Source: Lytechinus pictus
Taxonomy: Eukaryota; Echinodermata; Echinoidea; Temnopleuroida; Toxopneustidae
DNA: 64,000 bases
Direction of reading: 5' to 3'
Assembly: GCF_037042905.1 (NCBI RefSeq)
Contig: NC_087257.1
Coordinates: 28,790,001-28,854,000 of the forward strand
In this document: in pieces, positions 52,001 to 59,518 of the stretch
Numbering within the stretch: the first letter of the stretch is position 1
Layout of the letters: each line of letters starts with the position of its first letter
Program-made: the position numbers and the translations under genes
The notes under the pieces: model-generated
Told to the model about the DNA's origin: nothing
What the model saw: only the letters and a program-made list of their open reading frames with translations
Database searches by the model: none

Positions 52001-55000
52001 GGATGTGAATTAAAAACACAATTCAAAAGAATATAAGAATAATCAAGACATCAAATTTGGTGCTTATCTCATTAAAATGTTAAACCACCATGTCACTTTA
52101 GTACAAATGACCTTCCTATGATCATGCGCAGAATCTTCTGATCATGCGCAGAGTGGAACGACGAACTGGCTTATTTAGTTTAATATGTGTTGTATTATTT
52201 TGTGTAGTTCTATCTCTATGGTTTTGTACATTATAAGTTCTCATTTGTATGGAATATATTTATAAAACAGGGCTCTTTTGAAAAGCAGGCCTCTTGGCTC
52301 TGAAAGGATTACCCTGTTTTTAAAAAGGACTGTATAGCCCAAGTCAAACCCAACGGCAGAGTGATGGAACAGACTGTACTATGCTTGTTTGATTTTTCTT
52401 TCTTTTTCACATCAAAATGTTATCATGGTGGATATCATATGGCTTCATTCTGCATGTATTTGATATTTTTTGTAATATAAACATGTATCTCATCATTCTC
52501 CTGTATTTAAAGGAAATCAAAATACAAAGCGAGTTATGGAAGTTTGAAAAGTCTTGTTGTATTTTCTATGGGGATCCTCAAATTGGCAAACATGCTTCAA
52601 AATGGCTGATTTTGTGGATAACTCTCCATTAGTTTTGTACACAAATTTTCAGATTTTCCCCTTCAGTTTACATATTTCACATTATCTCTTCCTGACCTTG
52701 AGATGTGTGGTGTGAATTATATTTTCCATGACATATGTTATTTTCAGGATTCAAGATGCAATTTGAAAGATAGATGATGGGGAAAAACTGAAAATTTGTG
52801 TACAAAACAAATTGAGAGTTGTCCACAAAATCTGCCATTATGAAGCATGTTTGCCAATTTGGAGATCCACATAGAATGTACAGCAAGACTTTTTAAAACT
52901 CCATAACTTGCTTATTTTATTACCGATTTTGATGAAACTTGTTTTAAATTGTTCCTCTCATTTCACTCTTTTCAATAAAATTGCTTCTCTTCTTGGGTTT
53001 TGGTTTCCTTTAAAGGCACTGAGTCAAAAGTCTGTGCAGTGTCTTTATGCAGGAATCCTGATACAAATGCGCTACAACCTGTATCCCTAGACCTTCACCT
53101 TTTCTGCATTCTCCATTGTTTTGTCTGTGACGAAATTCGGATATTTGACATTTGACAAGGTGCCGAGGTCAACTATTGAAAGATTTGGGTGTAGTATTGA
53201 AACAGAGAATTATAAATTGCTTCAAAGTGACAATGAAAGAAGAAAAATGTTCTCGCCTTTATGCCATTCGCATGATATTCAACAGTAACATCTTTGTGTA
53301 TTTGGCTGAAAGTTTGCTCACACCGAGACATTTGTACATGTAAAGTAGGCAGGCATACCCAATAAAACTTTGTGTAATTGGCTTGCAAATTGCTGCAATA
53401 CGTTCATGTGATAAACTTCCCAATATGTTAGGTCTGCTCTGAACTGAGTATTTTGTATTTAAAAAAATATGGATAACGTAACCTGTTCTAGCAAAAGATA
53501 AATAAAAGGATTTACTTACCAGTTCCATTCATTATTCCTGAATCCCTTGCAGGGGGACTTCTTGGTGTTCTGGATGGTGGTGGTGGTGGCGGTCCTGAAC
53601 CCACTATTGATGGCGGTCTCTGTCCTCTATCCCTGGATGGTGGGGGAGGGCCACTACCTAGACCGGTTGATGTTCTGTTTGGCGGCGGTGGTGGAGCCCT
53701 CGACGATAAATTTGACGTTGACGGAGGCCGGCCCTGACTTCTGGAAGGCGGAGGTGGTGGTGGCGCATTCCCCGGCCTGGCACTGTCTCTTGGGGGTGGG
53801 GGCGGCCTGCCACCGTGGGGCGGCCTTGAAGGCGGTGGCGGTGGTGGACCTGTATTTGGACCATTGGAGAGTTTATGATCGAGCCTCGCCTGAGGGGGTG
53901 GGGGCGGGGCCGTCGACCCTTTAGGGGGATCTCTCTTAGGGGGCGGGGGCGCTCTACTATTCCTCGAAGGTATAGTCGAAGGGGGAGGGGGTGGTGGAAA
54001 ATTATTATTTGAGGGTTTTGAGGATGATAATGATGGAGGTGGAAGGGGGAAACTTGTGGAAGGGGGTCTTGGAGGTCTACTGCTATTTGGAGGTGGAGGG
54101 GGTGGTGCCCGGTCTGCCCCGTGCCCATTACTGCTGCCTTTATTACTTATTCTGGCTGACACTGGATTGTGAGTGTTCTTTGGTTGGCTGGGCAGTGGCC
54201 GTGAGCCCCCAACGGGAGGGGGTAACGGGCGTGACGTGGGTGGTCCGCCGCTTGGCTTGTTGTCTCTTGTTCCACCACTATGACCAAAATTGTGTCTTGG
54301 GGGTTGAGGTGACGTAGATGGGCCCCTGTTGCTATGATTGACATGGTTTGATGAAGGTGCATGTAATGAAGGTGCGTTTGAGTGTGCTGAGAGGAAGGAA
54401 GGAAAGAAAGAAACAGCATGCTCAGTATTAAATCAACCTTTAGATATTTTCCAGTGAAATATATAACTAGTGAATTTGCAACCTTGTTAATTGGGAAATG
54501 TAAAAATTCTGGCAAGTCTACATGTCAAATTTAATCATTCATATCTATTAAGAGTTCCACCATTCAACAGCATACATGACTACAAGTTGAATCATTGCAC
54601 CTAACAAACATAAAAGCCAAAGTTTTCGAACATTGGTGAAAACAGCTACATGTACTATTAAAATAACTCTTTATTTTGTAACCCACAGTTGCATTTAAAT
54701 ACACATTCATAAATTGGGGGCAAAACAAAGAAATTATCCAAAATATAAAAGATGTCTGGGCTGCATTATAATTTTAAATATTGAATTTGTCAAATTACAT
54801 ATTTGTGTTTTTCCTTCACAGTACCACTAAGGTATGTAAACTGAAGCAGAGCAGCTTTGGGATACATGTACATGTACTTTCATGTATGGATGAAAAGATG
54901 AAGCTTGGGTTGGGGATCTAACTACATGTAAATGTATAAGGACTTTAAATTTAACAGACATCAAAAGCAAGTATTTCCCCCAACATCAGTTGAAAGAATC

Positions 55001-56970
55001 ACATATTGAACTATATATAACATATTAAATTATTGAGAAAAAATGTATTCCTTTTATGCGCTTAATTACTCAAACGCACAAAATATGACGACATAATCTT
55101 AATAAATATCATTGAATTAGCCTTTAATAATAAAATGACTTGTGAATATATAAATAATACATCTAAGAACTGGTGCATGTTGTAAAGCAATTGAGTCACC
55201 AAACTAACATATACATGTACGTGTACAGTTATATGTCAATATGGTTATCTCCAAAGTCAGAGAATGTATTAACTGTTGACATCCCGATTTCAATTGTTGT
55301 ATTTCAAGTGTAAGGTCATTTGAAGGGCAATCATGTCATACAATGATTATTTTCATCTTTCCACAACTTTTGTGTATTTTCTAGGCCTCTTTACAACAAA
55401 TAGATTTTATATCCATCCACAGAGATTTATTGGTGTGAACAGTCTTATAAGAACAGTTAACTGAAACAATTAATTTAGACTATTTTTCTTTAAATCGTTT
55501 TAGACCTGAAATCTGACTACAATGTATGCAAAGTGTGCAGGGGTGTTTATAAAATTAAAGCCATTTAAATATGATTGCTTTAATTTGTTGTAAGATATTG
55601 TATATCAAGATAATTAGAATGCTGTGGCAGTGCTCCTGAATATACTCTGTGTGTTTCCCACATGCATTTTGAATAAACAGGGCTCCAATTATACATTCAA
55701 ATGAATCATATTTAATTACAAATGTGGGGACTATTTAAGTCATGCATTAGCTGAATGAAATCCCCCCCCCCCTCAATCAAATAATAAAAGCAAAGACAAG
55801 CATTTTATTTAGGGCCAAGTCATTACATTACGTTCATATTTTTTAAATGTTCAACCGGTTTTTCTGTTTCACATAAATGTACATTTATGGGGGAGTTTGT
55901 AAACGGTCAACAAAATTGCAAGACGGATATATTTTCAGTTGTTTGAATGGTAGTTTATTGTTTTGACTCAGCCCTAATTTCATTTCATCTCACCTGAACT
56001 GCCGCCGCCTCCTCCTCCTCTCATTCCTGATGGCTTCAATTTGGGCATTCCTCCTGCAAATAAACCTCCAAGACCACCACCTCCTCCTCCTCCTCCAAAT
56101 CCTCCTCCTCCTCCCCCTCCTCCTCCTCCTCCTCCTCCTCCTCCCCCACCTCCACCGCCTCCTCCACTAGGTTTTGATGCACCTTTAGAAATGAAAGAAA
56201 AGAAGGGCAAAATTATCAAAGGTTCCTAGTAAAGAATTGGTCCACAAATAAGCGACAGAGTTGTGCTCAAATGTTAGTGAACCCCACCACAAAATGCACC
56301 ACTTCATGCTGAGTGTTGTGTGTAGACAAATAAGACAATAATACTACTGTGTTTGTCAAGCCCAGAGAAACAAACTTTATTGAATGTGTTCATAAACATA
56401 TGTGCCACTAAATGATTTTTGGACAAAATTTGTAATTGGTGAGAAAAAGGGAAAAAACAAGCATTGTATTCCAGCCAGATGTCGGGTCTCCTTCAAAGCA
56501 ATAATAATAATAATACAGTGTCCCACATGTACTTATCTGTGTTGGTGATCTTCAACATGGTTACATTCCAGCTTAGAATTCATGATTTCACAGTGCTAGG
56601 GAAGTGGATCTAGATCTACTGTATCATGGTGAATATTAACCTTGACTTCCACATGAAATAATTGTTTGCTAAAGGTACTTTGCTTTAAATCATTTCTTGG
56701 ATAAAGTGTATGTATTAAAAGTACTAATTGTTCTCATTAATTTAAATTATCCTTTAATACCAAGAATTCGATGAATTACCTACCTAGCACAGGTTTGCTT
56801 TTGTCGACTGTAACTGTCTTTTTGAGTTTCATTCCTTTGTGAATGTCCCCAAGAAGCGCCCCTCTGGATTTCTGCGCGTTCTTGGAGAGGTTGGGCTTGG
56901 CTGTGTTGGCCTGGCTCAGGGTGGGTGGGGGAGGGGGCCCCGGCGGGGGCGGCGGGGGTGGTGGCGGCAT
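24974..56970 (-). CDS. WIPF1: WASP-interacting protein / verprolin (WIPF family), five coding exons, 463 codons
   Basis: Coding exons on the minus strand: 56970-56784, 56182-55994, 54386-53520, 30870-30763, 25014-24974. All introns are GT..AG and phase 1; the sum is 1392 nt ending TAG. Residues 2-16 are polyproline. About residues 35-53 are a WH2 actin-binding motif (RGALLGDIHKGMKLKKTV). Residues ~63-125 are glycine-rich with the WIP-type GGLGGLFAGGMPKLKP segment. Residues ~126-414 hold many PPPPPP blocks (profilin/SH3 ligands). Residues ~415-463 are the WASP EVH1-binding end (DDFEGRFNF ... KKTQKTYPSKQPNRQ, then a basic RGQPPAPPRQ tail). WIP proteins bind and stabilise (N-)WASP and regulate actin assembly. 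Length is close to the ~500 residues of human WIP. Paralogue (WIPF1/2/3) is not resolved; the symbol is the family representative. Confidence 0.92.
27200..27330. repeat. AT-rich (AAT/AAC/GAT)n microsatellite
   Basis: Imperfect run of AATAAT, AACAAT and GATAAT units; open frames here are low complexity. Confidence 0.85.
30124..30398. mobile_element. MITE (GTCTTACAAAGAGTTATGA type), copy 2
   Basis: Ends GGGCCCCGTCTTACAAAGAG and CTTTGTAAGACGGGGCCC are inverted repeats. Same family as 21603-21873. Only 12 bp separates it from the next copy. Confidence 0.85.
30411..30683. mobile_element. MITE (GTCTTACAAAGAGTTACGA type), copy 3
   Basis: Begins ACTGGGCCCCGTCTTACAAA and ends GTAAGACGAGGCCCAGG. Its inner part runs opposite to that of copy 2 (GGAAATCCATCAATGTCA near the left end here). 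It ends ~80 bp from the WASP-binding exon. Confidence 0.85.
30763..30870 (-). CDS. WIPF1: WIP exon encoding the WASP-binding domain
   Basis: Minus-strand acceptor CTCTCTCAG|ATGATTTTG and donor CAAA|GTAAGT. Encodes DFEGRFNFKSSSRFPNPP and KKTQKTYPSKQPNRQ, corresponding to the EVH1-binding segment (ESRFYFHP...KSYPSK) of vertebrate WIP. Phase 1 on both sides, so it can join either the long exon at 53520 or the alternative exon at 34592. Confidence 0.92.
31497..31610 (-). repeat. Decayed tRNA-SINE fragment
   Basis: CTGCCAGGTATCCACCTCAC and AATTTGAACCCGCACCTTGG match the body and B-box side of the minus-strand SINE at 39745-39965. Confidence 0.45.
33028..33331. mobile_element. ~300-bp MITE, copy 2 (ends TATTCTTAAGTCAGGTTTAA)
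   Basis: Same family and orientation as 19524-19815, with TTAAACCCGACTACAGAATA at the right end forming the imperfect terminal inverted repeat. Confidence 0.8.
34131..34348. mobile_element. Small foldback MITE
   Basis: Left TCCACTCTAAATTCCAAGGA pairs with right TCCTTGGAAATTGGAGTGTA; inner GTGACCAGCC and CAGCTGGTCACTAT also pair. About 218 bp, non-coding. Confidence 0.7.
34592..34685 (-). CDS. Candidate alternative first exon of WIP (short isoform)
   Basis: On the minus strand an ATG in good context (GCACCATGA) opens a 31-codon frame (MTSGNRRWGFNGYNGYGNMY, then VAQASSASSS). It ends TCAG|GTAGGT in phase 1, exactly the phase accepted by the exon at 30870. An in-frame TGA lies 27 bases upstream (34712-34710), which supports this ATG as a start. 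Joined to the last two exons it gives 80 residues: a Gly/Tyr/Asn-rich head plus the whole WASP-binding end, without WH2 or proline-rich parts. Alternatively it is an internal cassette exon using a weak acceptor at 34697-34698 (105 nt, also phase-neutral). No homologue of the head was recognised. Confidence 0.6.
34686..36181 (-). other. Region upstream of the alternative WIP exon
   Basis: 34690-35160 is richer in G+C than its surroundings and has several CpGs, as expected for a 5' UTR/promoter of the alternative transcript (inference). Further up, 35520-35690 carries imperfect inverted repeats (ACTATCATAGCTAC / GTTGCTATGATAG), perhaps a decayed MITE. No other gene seen. Confidence 0.35.
36182..36920. 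mobile_element. 739-bp non-autonomous TIR element with 7-bp target duplication
   Basis: Perfect 23-bp terminal inverted repeats (36182-36204 and 36898-36920, outermost CATGGACC / GGTCCATG), flanked on both sides by ATAGAAG (36175-36181 and 36921-36927). The sub-terminal words CCGTCACCTG occur near both ends in the same orientation. No transposase frame. Confidence 0.88.
36921..37749. other. WIP intron sequence, no gene seen
   Basis: AT-rich intronic DNA with no recognised exon or repeat. Confidence 0.5.
37750..37930. mobile_element. TTTCATAAAGCTGTT-type MITE
   Basis: Ends ATGTTTCATAAAGCTGTTGG and GAACAGCTTTATGAAACAGC; inner arms contain AATGACTGGTAAACC and GGATCACCAGTCGTTC. Same family as 41177-41349. 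Confidence 0.85.
38485..39076. mobile_element. TTAA-flanked foldback MITE, family 2, full copy
   Basis: 592 bp between TTAA (38481-38484) and TTAA (39077-39080). Ends TGGGGAATCC and GGATTCCCCT. Arms of ~200 bp share GAAAGTTTGAA(C/A), AAGAAAGTTAT and ACAAATTGGC in opposite orientation. TTAA target choice is known for piggyBac and Kolobok superfamilies. Confidence 0.85.
39077..39120 (-). repeat. Short dispersed repeat (TAGTCTGC..CACAGACCCT)
   Basis: GGGTCTGTGGCCGCAGACTAC here is the reverse of GTAGTCTGCAGCACAGACCC at 45188-45207, suggesting a shared repeat end. Confidence 0.4.
39745..39965 (-). mobile_element. tRNA-derived SINE, minus strand
   Basis: Read on the minus strand: GTGGCCCAGTGGATTAGTC (A-box region), GTCGTGGGTTCAAATCCC (B box), then a body with CTTCAGCAAGAAATTTATCC, CACTCAACCCAGGTGAGGTG and GTACCTGGCAGGAATTTATT. 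Diverged relatives of the body occur at 9500-9605, 31497-31610 and 57150-57300. Confidence 0.75.
40055..40576. mobile_element. TTAA-type foldback MITE, family 1, left end truncated
   Basis: The right end GGGATGAACTTGTCCT is followed by TTAA (40577-40580). Both arms carry AAAATCGGATGTAAAATAAG or its complement. The outermost ~30 bp on the left are missing. Relatives at 46347-46947 and 63134-63722. Confidence 0.8.
40581..41176. other. WIP intron sequence, no gene seen
   Basis: AT-rich intronic DNA; no exon-like segment or repeat family was recognised. Confidence 0.5.
41177..41349. mobile_element. TTTCATAAAGCTGTTCGTAAG-type MITE, best copy
   Basis: 173 bp. Ends GGTGGGTGTTTCATAAAGCT and AGCTTTATGAAACACCCACC are perfect inverted repeats, continuing inward with GTTCGTAAGTTAAGAG and its complement. 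It produces overlapping spurious frames on both strands because of this symmetry. Confidence 0.9.
41350..42508. other. WIP intron sequence, no gene seen
   Basis: AT-rich; contains a few ATGTACATG-type words but no exon or repeat family that I can support. Confidence 0.5.
42509..42927. mobile_element. hAT-like MITE with 8-bp target duplication
   Basis: Terminal inverted repeats CAGGGTGCTAC / GTAGCACCCTG, with further pairing GCACTTGCCCG and CGCGACTGGGCAAGTGC. Flanked by TTTTGGGG on both sides (42501-42508, 42928-42935). The CAGGG terminus and 8-bp duplication are hallmarks of the hAT superfamily. Inside, the word GGGCAAG(T/C) recurs several times in both orientations (likely sub-terminal transposase sites). 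419 bp, no coding frame. Confidence 0.9.
43138..43198 (+). other. Exon-like segment inside the WIP intron (unproven)
   Basis: A 61-nt segment between TTCGGTTAAG| and CAG|GTGAGA, open in the frame reading FDVDAVAIRKAAPIVYSAMQ. The donor is strong. It could be one exon of a gene nested in the WIP intron on the opposite strand, or chance. Not recognised. Confidence 0.22.
43660..44345. repeat. Pyrimidine-rich (CT/TCC) tracts
   Basis: Long stretch dominated by C and T (TCCTCC, TTCTTC units) with a C10 run at about 44205. Overlapping open frames rich in S/P/L/F are compositional artefacts. Confidence 0.8.
44465..44875. mobile_element. MITE with 14-bp TIR CAGACCTGCCAACC
   Basis: Perfect inverted repeats at 44465-44478 and 44862-44875. 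The CAG start suggests hAT, but no 8-bp duplication matches (flanks TAAATATG vs CTATCTGC). Inner arms share ACTGTATTTT(T/C)GCC-like words. 411 bp, non-coding. Confidence 0.75.
45190..45622 (+). other. Possible degenerate coding or repeat segment
   Basis: A strong acceptor-like tract (CT repeats then TTTGCCTGTAG|) precedes a phase-0 open stretch of 30 codons ending TAG. A longer frame (45266-45622, 118 codons) overlaps it in another phase. No domain was recognised. The first 20 bases also occur reversed at 39090-39110, so a repeat origin is as likely as a gene. Confidence 0.2.
45623..46346. other. WIP intron sequence, no gene seen
   Basis: AT-rich; no exon or repeat recognised. Confidence 0.5.
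46347..46947. mobile_element. TTAA-flanked foldback MITE, family 1
   Basis: 601 bp between TTAA (46343-46346) and TTAA (46948-46951). Ends AGGTCAAGTCCACCCC and GGGGTGGACTTGTC. Arms share GAAATCGGATGTAAAATAAG and its complement. A perfect cAMP-response-type palindrome TGACGTCA lies at 46751-46758. Confidence 0.88.
46948..48720. other. WIP intron sequence, no gene seen
   Basis: AT-rich; includes a cluster of TACATGTACATG words (47748-47770) but no supported exon. Confidence 0.5.
48721..49239. mobile_element. 519-bp MITE, ends AGGGTGTGTTCAATG
   Basis: About 60-bp terminal inverted repeats (AGGGTGTGTTCAATGTTG ... CATTGAACACACCCT, both followed inward by CAAATTTAAATGGCAACAT). The interior is non-coding. 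The flanks suggest a TA or AGTA duplication, but this is ambiguous. Confidence 0.82.
49240..50381. other. WIP intron sequence, no gene seen
   Basis: Short open frames on both strands without recognisable domains; no repeat family defined. Confidence 0.5.
50382..50850. mobile_element. Composite repeat: GCGCTCCTAAAA units, 85-bp tandem duplication and a nested foldback
   Basis: Starts with a GC palindrome (GAGCGCGATCGCGCCGGCGC). An ~85-bp unit (ATTGCTAAAATTTCACATTT ... GGCCATCTATTTTCCAT) occurs twice (from 50461 and from 50546), each after CGCTCCTAAAAA. A 167-bp foldback then follows, with ~33-bp near-perfect arms at 50655-50687 and 50788-50821 (outermost GAATATT(T)CACCTCTTTCCC) and an inner GTAGTCCCA/TGGGACTAC stem. 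It ends near AGGAGCGCG. Confidence 0.7.
50980..51060. repeat. GAGCTCCTCA inverted/direct repeat cluster
   Basis: GAGCTCCTCAAGGAGAGCGAT, GAGGAGCTCAATTGAGCTCC and again AGGAGAGCGATTTATTGAGC: several short palindromic units immediately before the LINE fragment. Confidence 0.6.
51071..51550 (+). pseudogene. LINE fragment: C-terminal end of a reverse transcriptase ORF
   Basis: A 159-codon open frame beginning KLYYLFILPHIDYCSVVWG, with LIKLQRTQNRYA and the terminal PSIYNKLP and SFKTQIHTI. These are the familiar C-terminal segments of CR1/L2/jockey-type ORF2 proteins after the RT core. Everything upstream (endonuclease, RT catalytic core) is missing, so it is a 5'-truncated dead copy of a different lineage from the one in LRRC46. 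A (TTTAG)n tail follows at 51675-51720. Confidence 0.8.
51673..51722 (+). repeat. (TTTAG)n tail of the LINE fragment
   Basis: Eight or so TTTAG/TTCAG units ~120 bp after the LINE stop codon, the usual short-repeat 3' end of such elements. Not a telomere (wrong unit, internal). Confidence 0.6.
51727..52172. mobile_element. Possible MITE with short ends (ACCAGTTCGT / ACGAACTGG)
   Basis: A 9-bp inverted repeat bounds ~445 bp of non-coding DNA; a direct repeat TGATCATGCGCAGA occurs twice near the right end (about 52118 and 52139). Boundaries are uncertain. Confidence 0.35.
52511..53009. mobile_element. TTAA-flanked foldback MITE, family 3
   Basis: 499 bp between TTAA (52507-52510) and TTAA (53010-53013). 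Ends AGGAAATCAAAA and TTTTGGTTTCCT. The arms are long and similar (ATTGGCAAACATGCTTCA vs its complement; TTTTGTACACAAATTTTCAG vs its complement). Confidence 0.85.
53010..53519 (-). other. Start of the WIP large intron
   Basis: Intronic DNA just after the exon 3 donor (GTAAGT at 53519-53514, minus strand); no other feature seen. Confidence 0.5.
53520..54386 (-). CDS. WIPF1: WIP long proline-rich exon
   Basis: Minus-strand acceptor CCTTCCTCTCAG|CACACTC and donor ACTG|GTAAGT, 867 nt, phase 1 on both sides. Encodes a Ser/Asn/His-rich start followed by more than ten PPPPP(P) blocks separated by SR/RPP/GRPP linkers, typical profilin- and SH3-binding sequence of WIP. G+C is clearly above the surrounding introns. 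Overlapping frames on both strands are shadows of the repetitive codons. Confidence 0.93.
54387..55993 (-). other. WIP intron 2
   Basis: 1.6 kb AT-rich intron; a C10 run at about 55762 and scattered ACATGTAC words. No exon or repeat family recognised. Confidence 0.7.
55994..56182 (-). CDS. WIPF1: WIP glycine-rich exon
   Basis: Minus-strand acceptor TTTCTAAAG|GTGCATC and donor TTCAG|GTGAGA, 189 nt, phase 1 on both sides. Encodes ASKPSGG, a long glycine tract with one F, then GGLGGLFAGGMPKLKPSGMR, the segment found in the same order after the WH2 motif in vertebrate WIP. The tract is coded by near-perfect GGA/GGT trinucleotides and probably varies in length. Confidence 0.92.
56183..56783 (-). 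other. WIP intron 1 (coding numbering)
   Basis: 600-bp intron with no internal feature beyond a short (AAT)n run near 56500. Confidence 0.7.
56784..56970 (-). CDS. WIPF1: WIP first coding exon with polyproline and WH2
   Basis: ATG at 56970-56968, followed by polyproline (PPPPPPPPPGPPPPP), a linker, and the WH2 motif RGALLGDIHKGMKLKKTV. It ends CTAG|GTAGGT in phase 1. The M-P-(V/P)-P(n) start and the WH2 position agree with vertebrate WIP. Confidence 0.93.
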
Positions 56971-57085
56971 CTTTTCAGAGGGGTCCCTGATCTAGATCCC
57001 TCTCTCAGCCTACTCAGTCTCCCTCTTGTTATCTGAGTGGAATGATGGTGGTAGGAGAGTTCTTACAACATCCAGGAAATGGTAT
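56971..57085 (-). other. 5' UTR part of WIP exon, with upstream splice acceptor
   Basis: On the minus strand TTTTGTTTTGTTTCAG| (AG at 57087-57086) is a good acceptor before the 115-bp leader, so at least one non-coding first exon and the promoter lie further up, perhaps beyond the window. Confidence 0.6.
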
Positions 57086-57149
57086 CTGAAACAAAACAAA
57101 AAAGAAATACTTCACTTGAGGATAGGATAGACTTAATATTTCATTAGAA

Positions 57150-57300
57150 AAGCTTTTCATTTCTCCAGGTTTGATGACTTGACTCTCCTTTTGATCAGAG
57201 GTTCAGGGTTCAAATCCTAGTGTTTATTAAAGTTCAGCAAGAAAATTATCCACATTATGCTGCACTCAACCCAGGTGAGCTGAATACAATATAGGTAAAT
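57150..57300 (+). repeat. tRNA-derived SINE fragment, + strand
   Basis: GGTTCAGGGTTCAAATCCTAG (B box), then AGTTCAGCAAGAAAATTATCC and GCACTCAACCCAGGTGAGCT, matching the minus-strand SINE at 39745-39965. Confidence 0.7.
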
Positions 57301-57990
57301 GTATCAGACAGAATGAATCCTTTGAATGCACCAAGTGCTGAAGTTAAAGCCAATACGATACATGTATATTACATGAATCTTAATAGGCAACTACAATATA
57401 TGGCACTTAACAATTAAATCTACATGTATACAGTACATTGTATTACAGTGATTATTTCTGAATGCTCATCCCAAATTACCGTGTTTATTCACCAGAGTCT
57501 TTTTTGTTAAACCCTTGACATTTTGTCTGAAACTCACTCCTTGCATTATGAAGATTATTAACATTGACATCCATTGGCCGAAACTGTCACTTGAAACAAC
57601 AAACCCACCGCATGAAGTCTCTATTGTATTGTACACATGAACAGTACTACACATCTGAAACCTCTCGGTTTATTAAAGTGGCTCAAGCATAAGAAAATGT
57701 CATGGCTAATTGGCTGTCCTGTCTGCATTAAAGGGAATACTCTATCACAACCACCTTTAATACAGCATTACATGTAGCTCCAATCTGGTAGATACTAAAA
57801 CTTGTCCAGATTCTACCCATCATGCAACATTCTCATCATGCAATCTTTTTGTATGTCCACTTGAATGAGAGCAAACAGGCCCTTCTTCACTATATCAATT
57901 CCACAAATAAAATAACCAGTAGTTTTTTTTTTTCTATATTTTTCCTGCTTAATCTTAAAATCTAGCAAGGTAAACCACCCCTTTAAAATG
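57301..57990. other. Upstream WIP region, no gene seen
   Basis: AT-rich; no supported coding frame or repeat. Confidence 0.5.
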
Positions 57991-57999
57991 TATATTTAT

Positions 58000-58314
58000 A
58001 TAAATTTTTTACTTTAAAAATCTTCTAATATTTGAAAGAAAGGGGAATAGGAACATCCTTGCAAGGCATTTTAGGAATAAATATATCACGTTATATATAT
58101 ATTCCATTCGTAGTATTTCAAATATCGATAATTTCAAAATTACTCTAAAAACCCATTTGTTTAAAATTTCCTTCCAGTAGTTTCCTTTCATTGTCATGAC
58201 TGTCATTCTTTTTATCTTTGTCCCTTCCTGTACCGTGTAATTTTTCTATTATTTCCTTTTCGCAGCGCCTTGAGCACATAATCAATGTGGATTTGGCGCT
58301 TTAGAAATACTCTC

Positions 58315-58341
<27 letters not shown>
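58000..58341 (+). mobile_element. LINE 3' end remnant with (ATT)n tail
   Basis: A short frame ending LKTHLFKISFQ (about 58142-58180), the usual last residues of L2/CR1-type ORF2, is followed by a 3' UTR with GCGCCTTGAGCACATAATCA, GGCGCTTTAGAAATAC and (ATT)9. Strongly 5'-truncated. Confidence 0.65.
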
Positions 58342-58345
<4 letters not shown>

Positions 58346-59036
58346 ACAAAATTTGTGCTGGAGTCTTGAAGTTTAACATCAATTGATAAAAATTGCAAAG
58401 GACAAATTCAATTGCAAAGTATGACTTTAAAAAGCATGACTTATATTCGAATAGAACCTGGATTGTGGCTGAAAACCCTCTCTTGAGCAGTCATGTACAT
58501 GTAGGGACACTTCCCTTGTTTCACATTATCGTTTTGTAATCAAAATATAAATTTAAGAATGCCATGTGAACGCAACTACTGATACACTAATTCCCTCAGT
58601 AGAGGGAGCCAGGCCCTGATAGACCCAACAAACCAGGCAGAAAGGAAGGAACAGTAGGAACTGTATTCTTACGGTCATTTCCGCTATGGCATTTGACTGA
58701 TCAATAACAATGATCCCATCTCATAGACCACAATTGCATACAATGTATTACTGTACATTATAAATACACCCAAACAAAAACACATTCTACATTCTACATT
58801 CTACATGTATGATGCATAAAGTAGATGCTCAATTCTGCCGTCCCATGACAAAAGGAAACAACTCTGTGAAGGTTTCTAGAGAAAAATGTGGCATTGTGTC
58901 ATGTGGAAATAGAGAAGAAATATTCAAAGGGTTTTAAAAAAAAAAAAGAAAAAAAAGGAAGAAAAATCACAGCACACATGCTTGGTTGGTTTATGCCCAG
59001 CCTTCCAAAGGTCTGGTAGAATGAAGTCCTCTGATA

Positions 59037-59516
59037 TGCTTTTCACACTGCACTTTTTGTCCTAAATTGGTGGGGCTAAGGGGAGGTCTTAGCCCCACCA
59101 ATTTCCCGGGGTTAAGCTTAGCCCACTTCGTTTTCACACTACGTTTTAGCAAAGTGGGCTAACACGGTAAATAGTACGGTACTATCTGGCCCTGCAAAAA
59201 AGCAGGGTTAGCCGGCTTATTGTGGTGCTAGCACCACAATTGCGGTGCTAAGAGATGCAGTGGGAAACGAAACAGGGCTAAGCAAAAGCGGGGCTAAGCA
59301 TTAGCCAATCAAAGAAGTTGAAATTGCACGTTAATCGCGCTCTGTATGGTAAAATCATCAATATTTATGAGCTGTGTGATTGCCCGGGGTTAAGGCGCGT
59401 TAACCCCGGCTAAGCAATAGTACGGGGTTAAGAAAGACAGTGTGAATCAGAAAAAAGATAGTATGGGGTTAAGGATAGTATGGGTATGGGGTTAAGGAAA
59501 TGCAGTGTGAAAAGCA
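59037..59516. mobile_element. TA-flanked MITE with GGGGCTAAG/GGGGTTAAG interior
   Basis: Ends TGCTTTTCACACTGCA and TGCAGTGTGAAAAGCA, flanked by TA on both sides (59035-59036, 59517-59518). The interior has many short inverted words (TTGGTGGGGCTAAG / CTTAGCCCCACCAA; CCCGGGGTTAAG; TTAACCCCGG). TA duplication fits Tc1/mariner-like or related elements. 480 bp. Confidence 0.85.
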
Positions 59517-59518
59517 TA

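Noticed and set aside
53547-54317. Additional open frames over the proline-rich WIP exon
   Set aside because: Shadows of the repetitive proline codons in the true frame; no own start or splice support.
56041-56229. Polyproline frame on the + strand
   Set aside because: Reverse complement of the WIP glycine tract.
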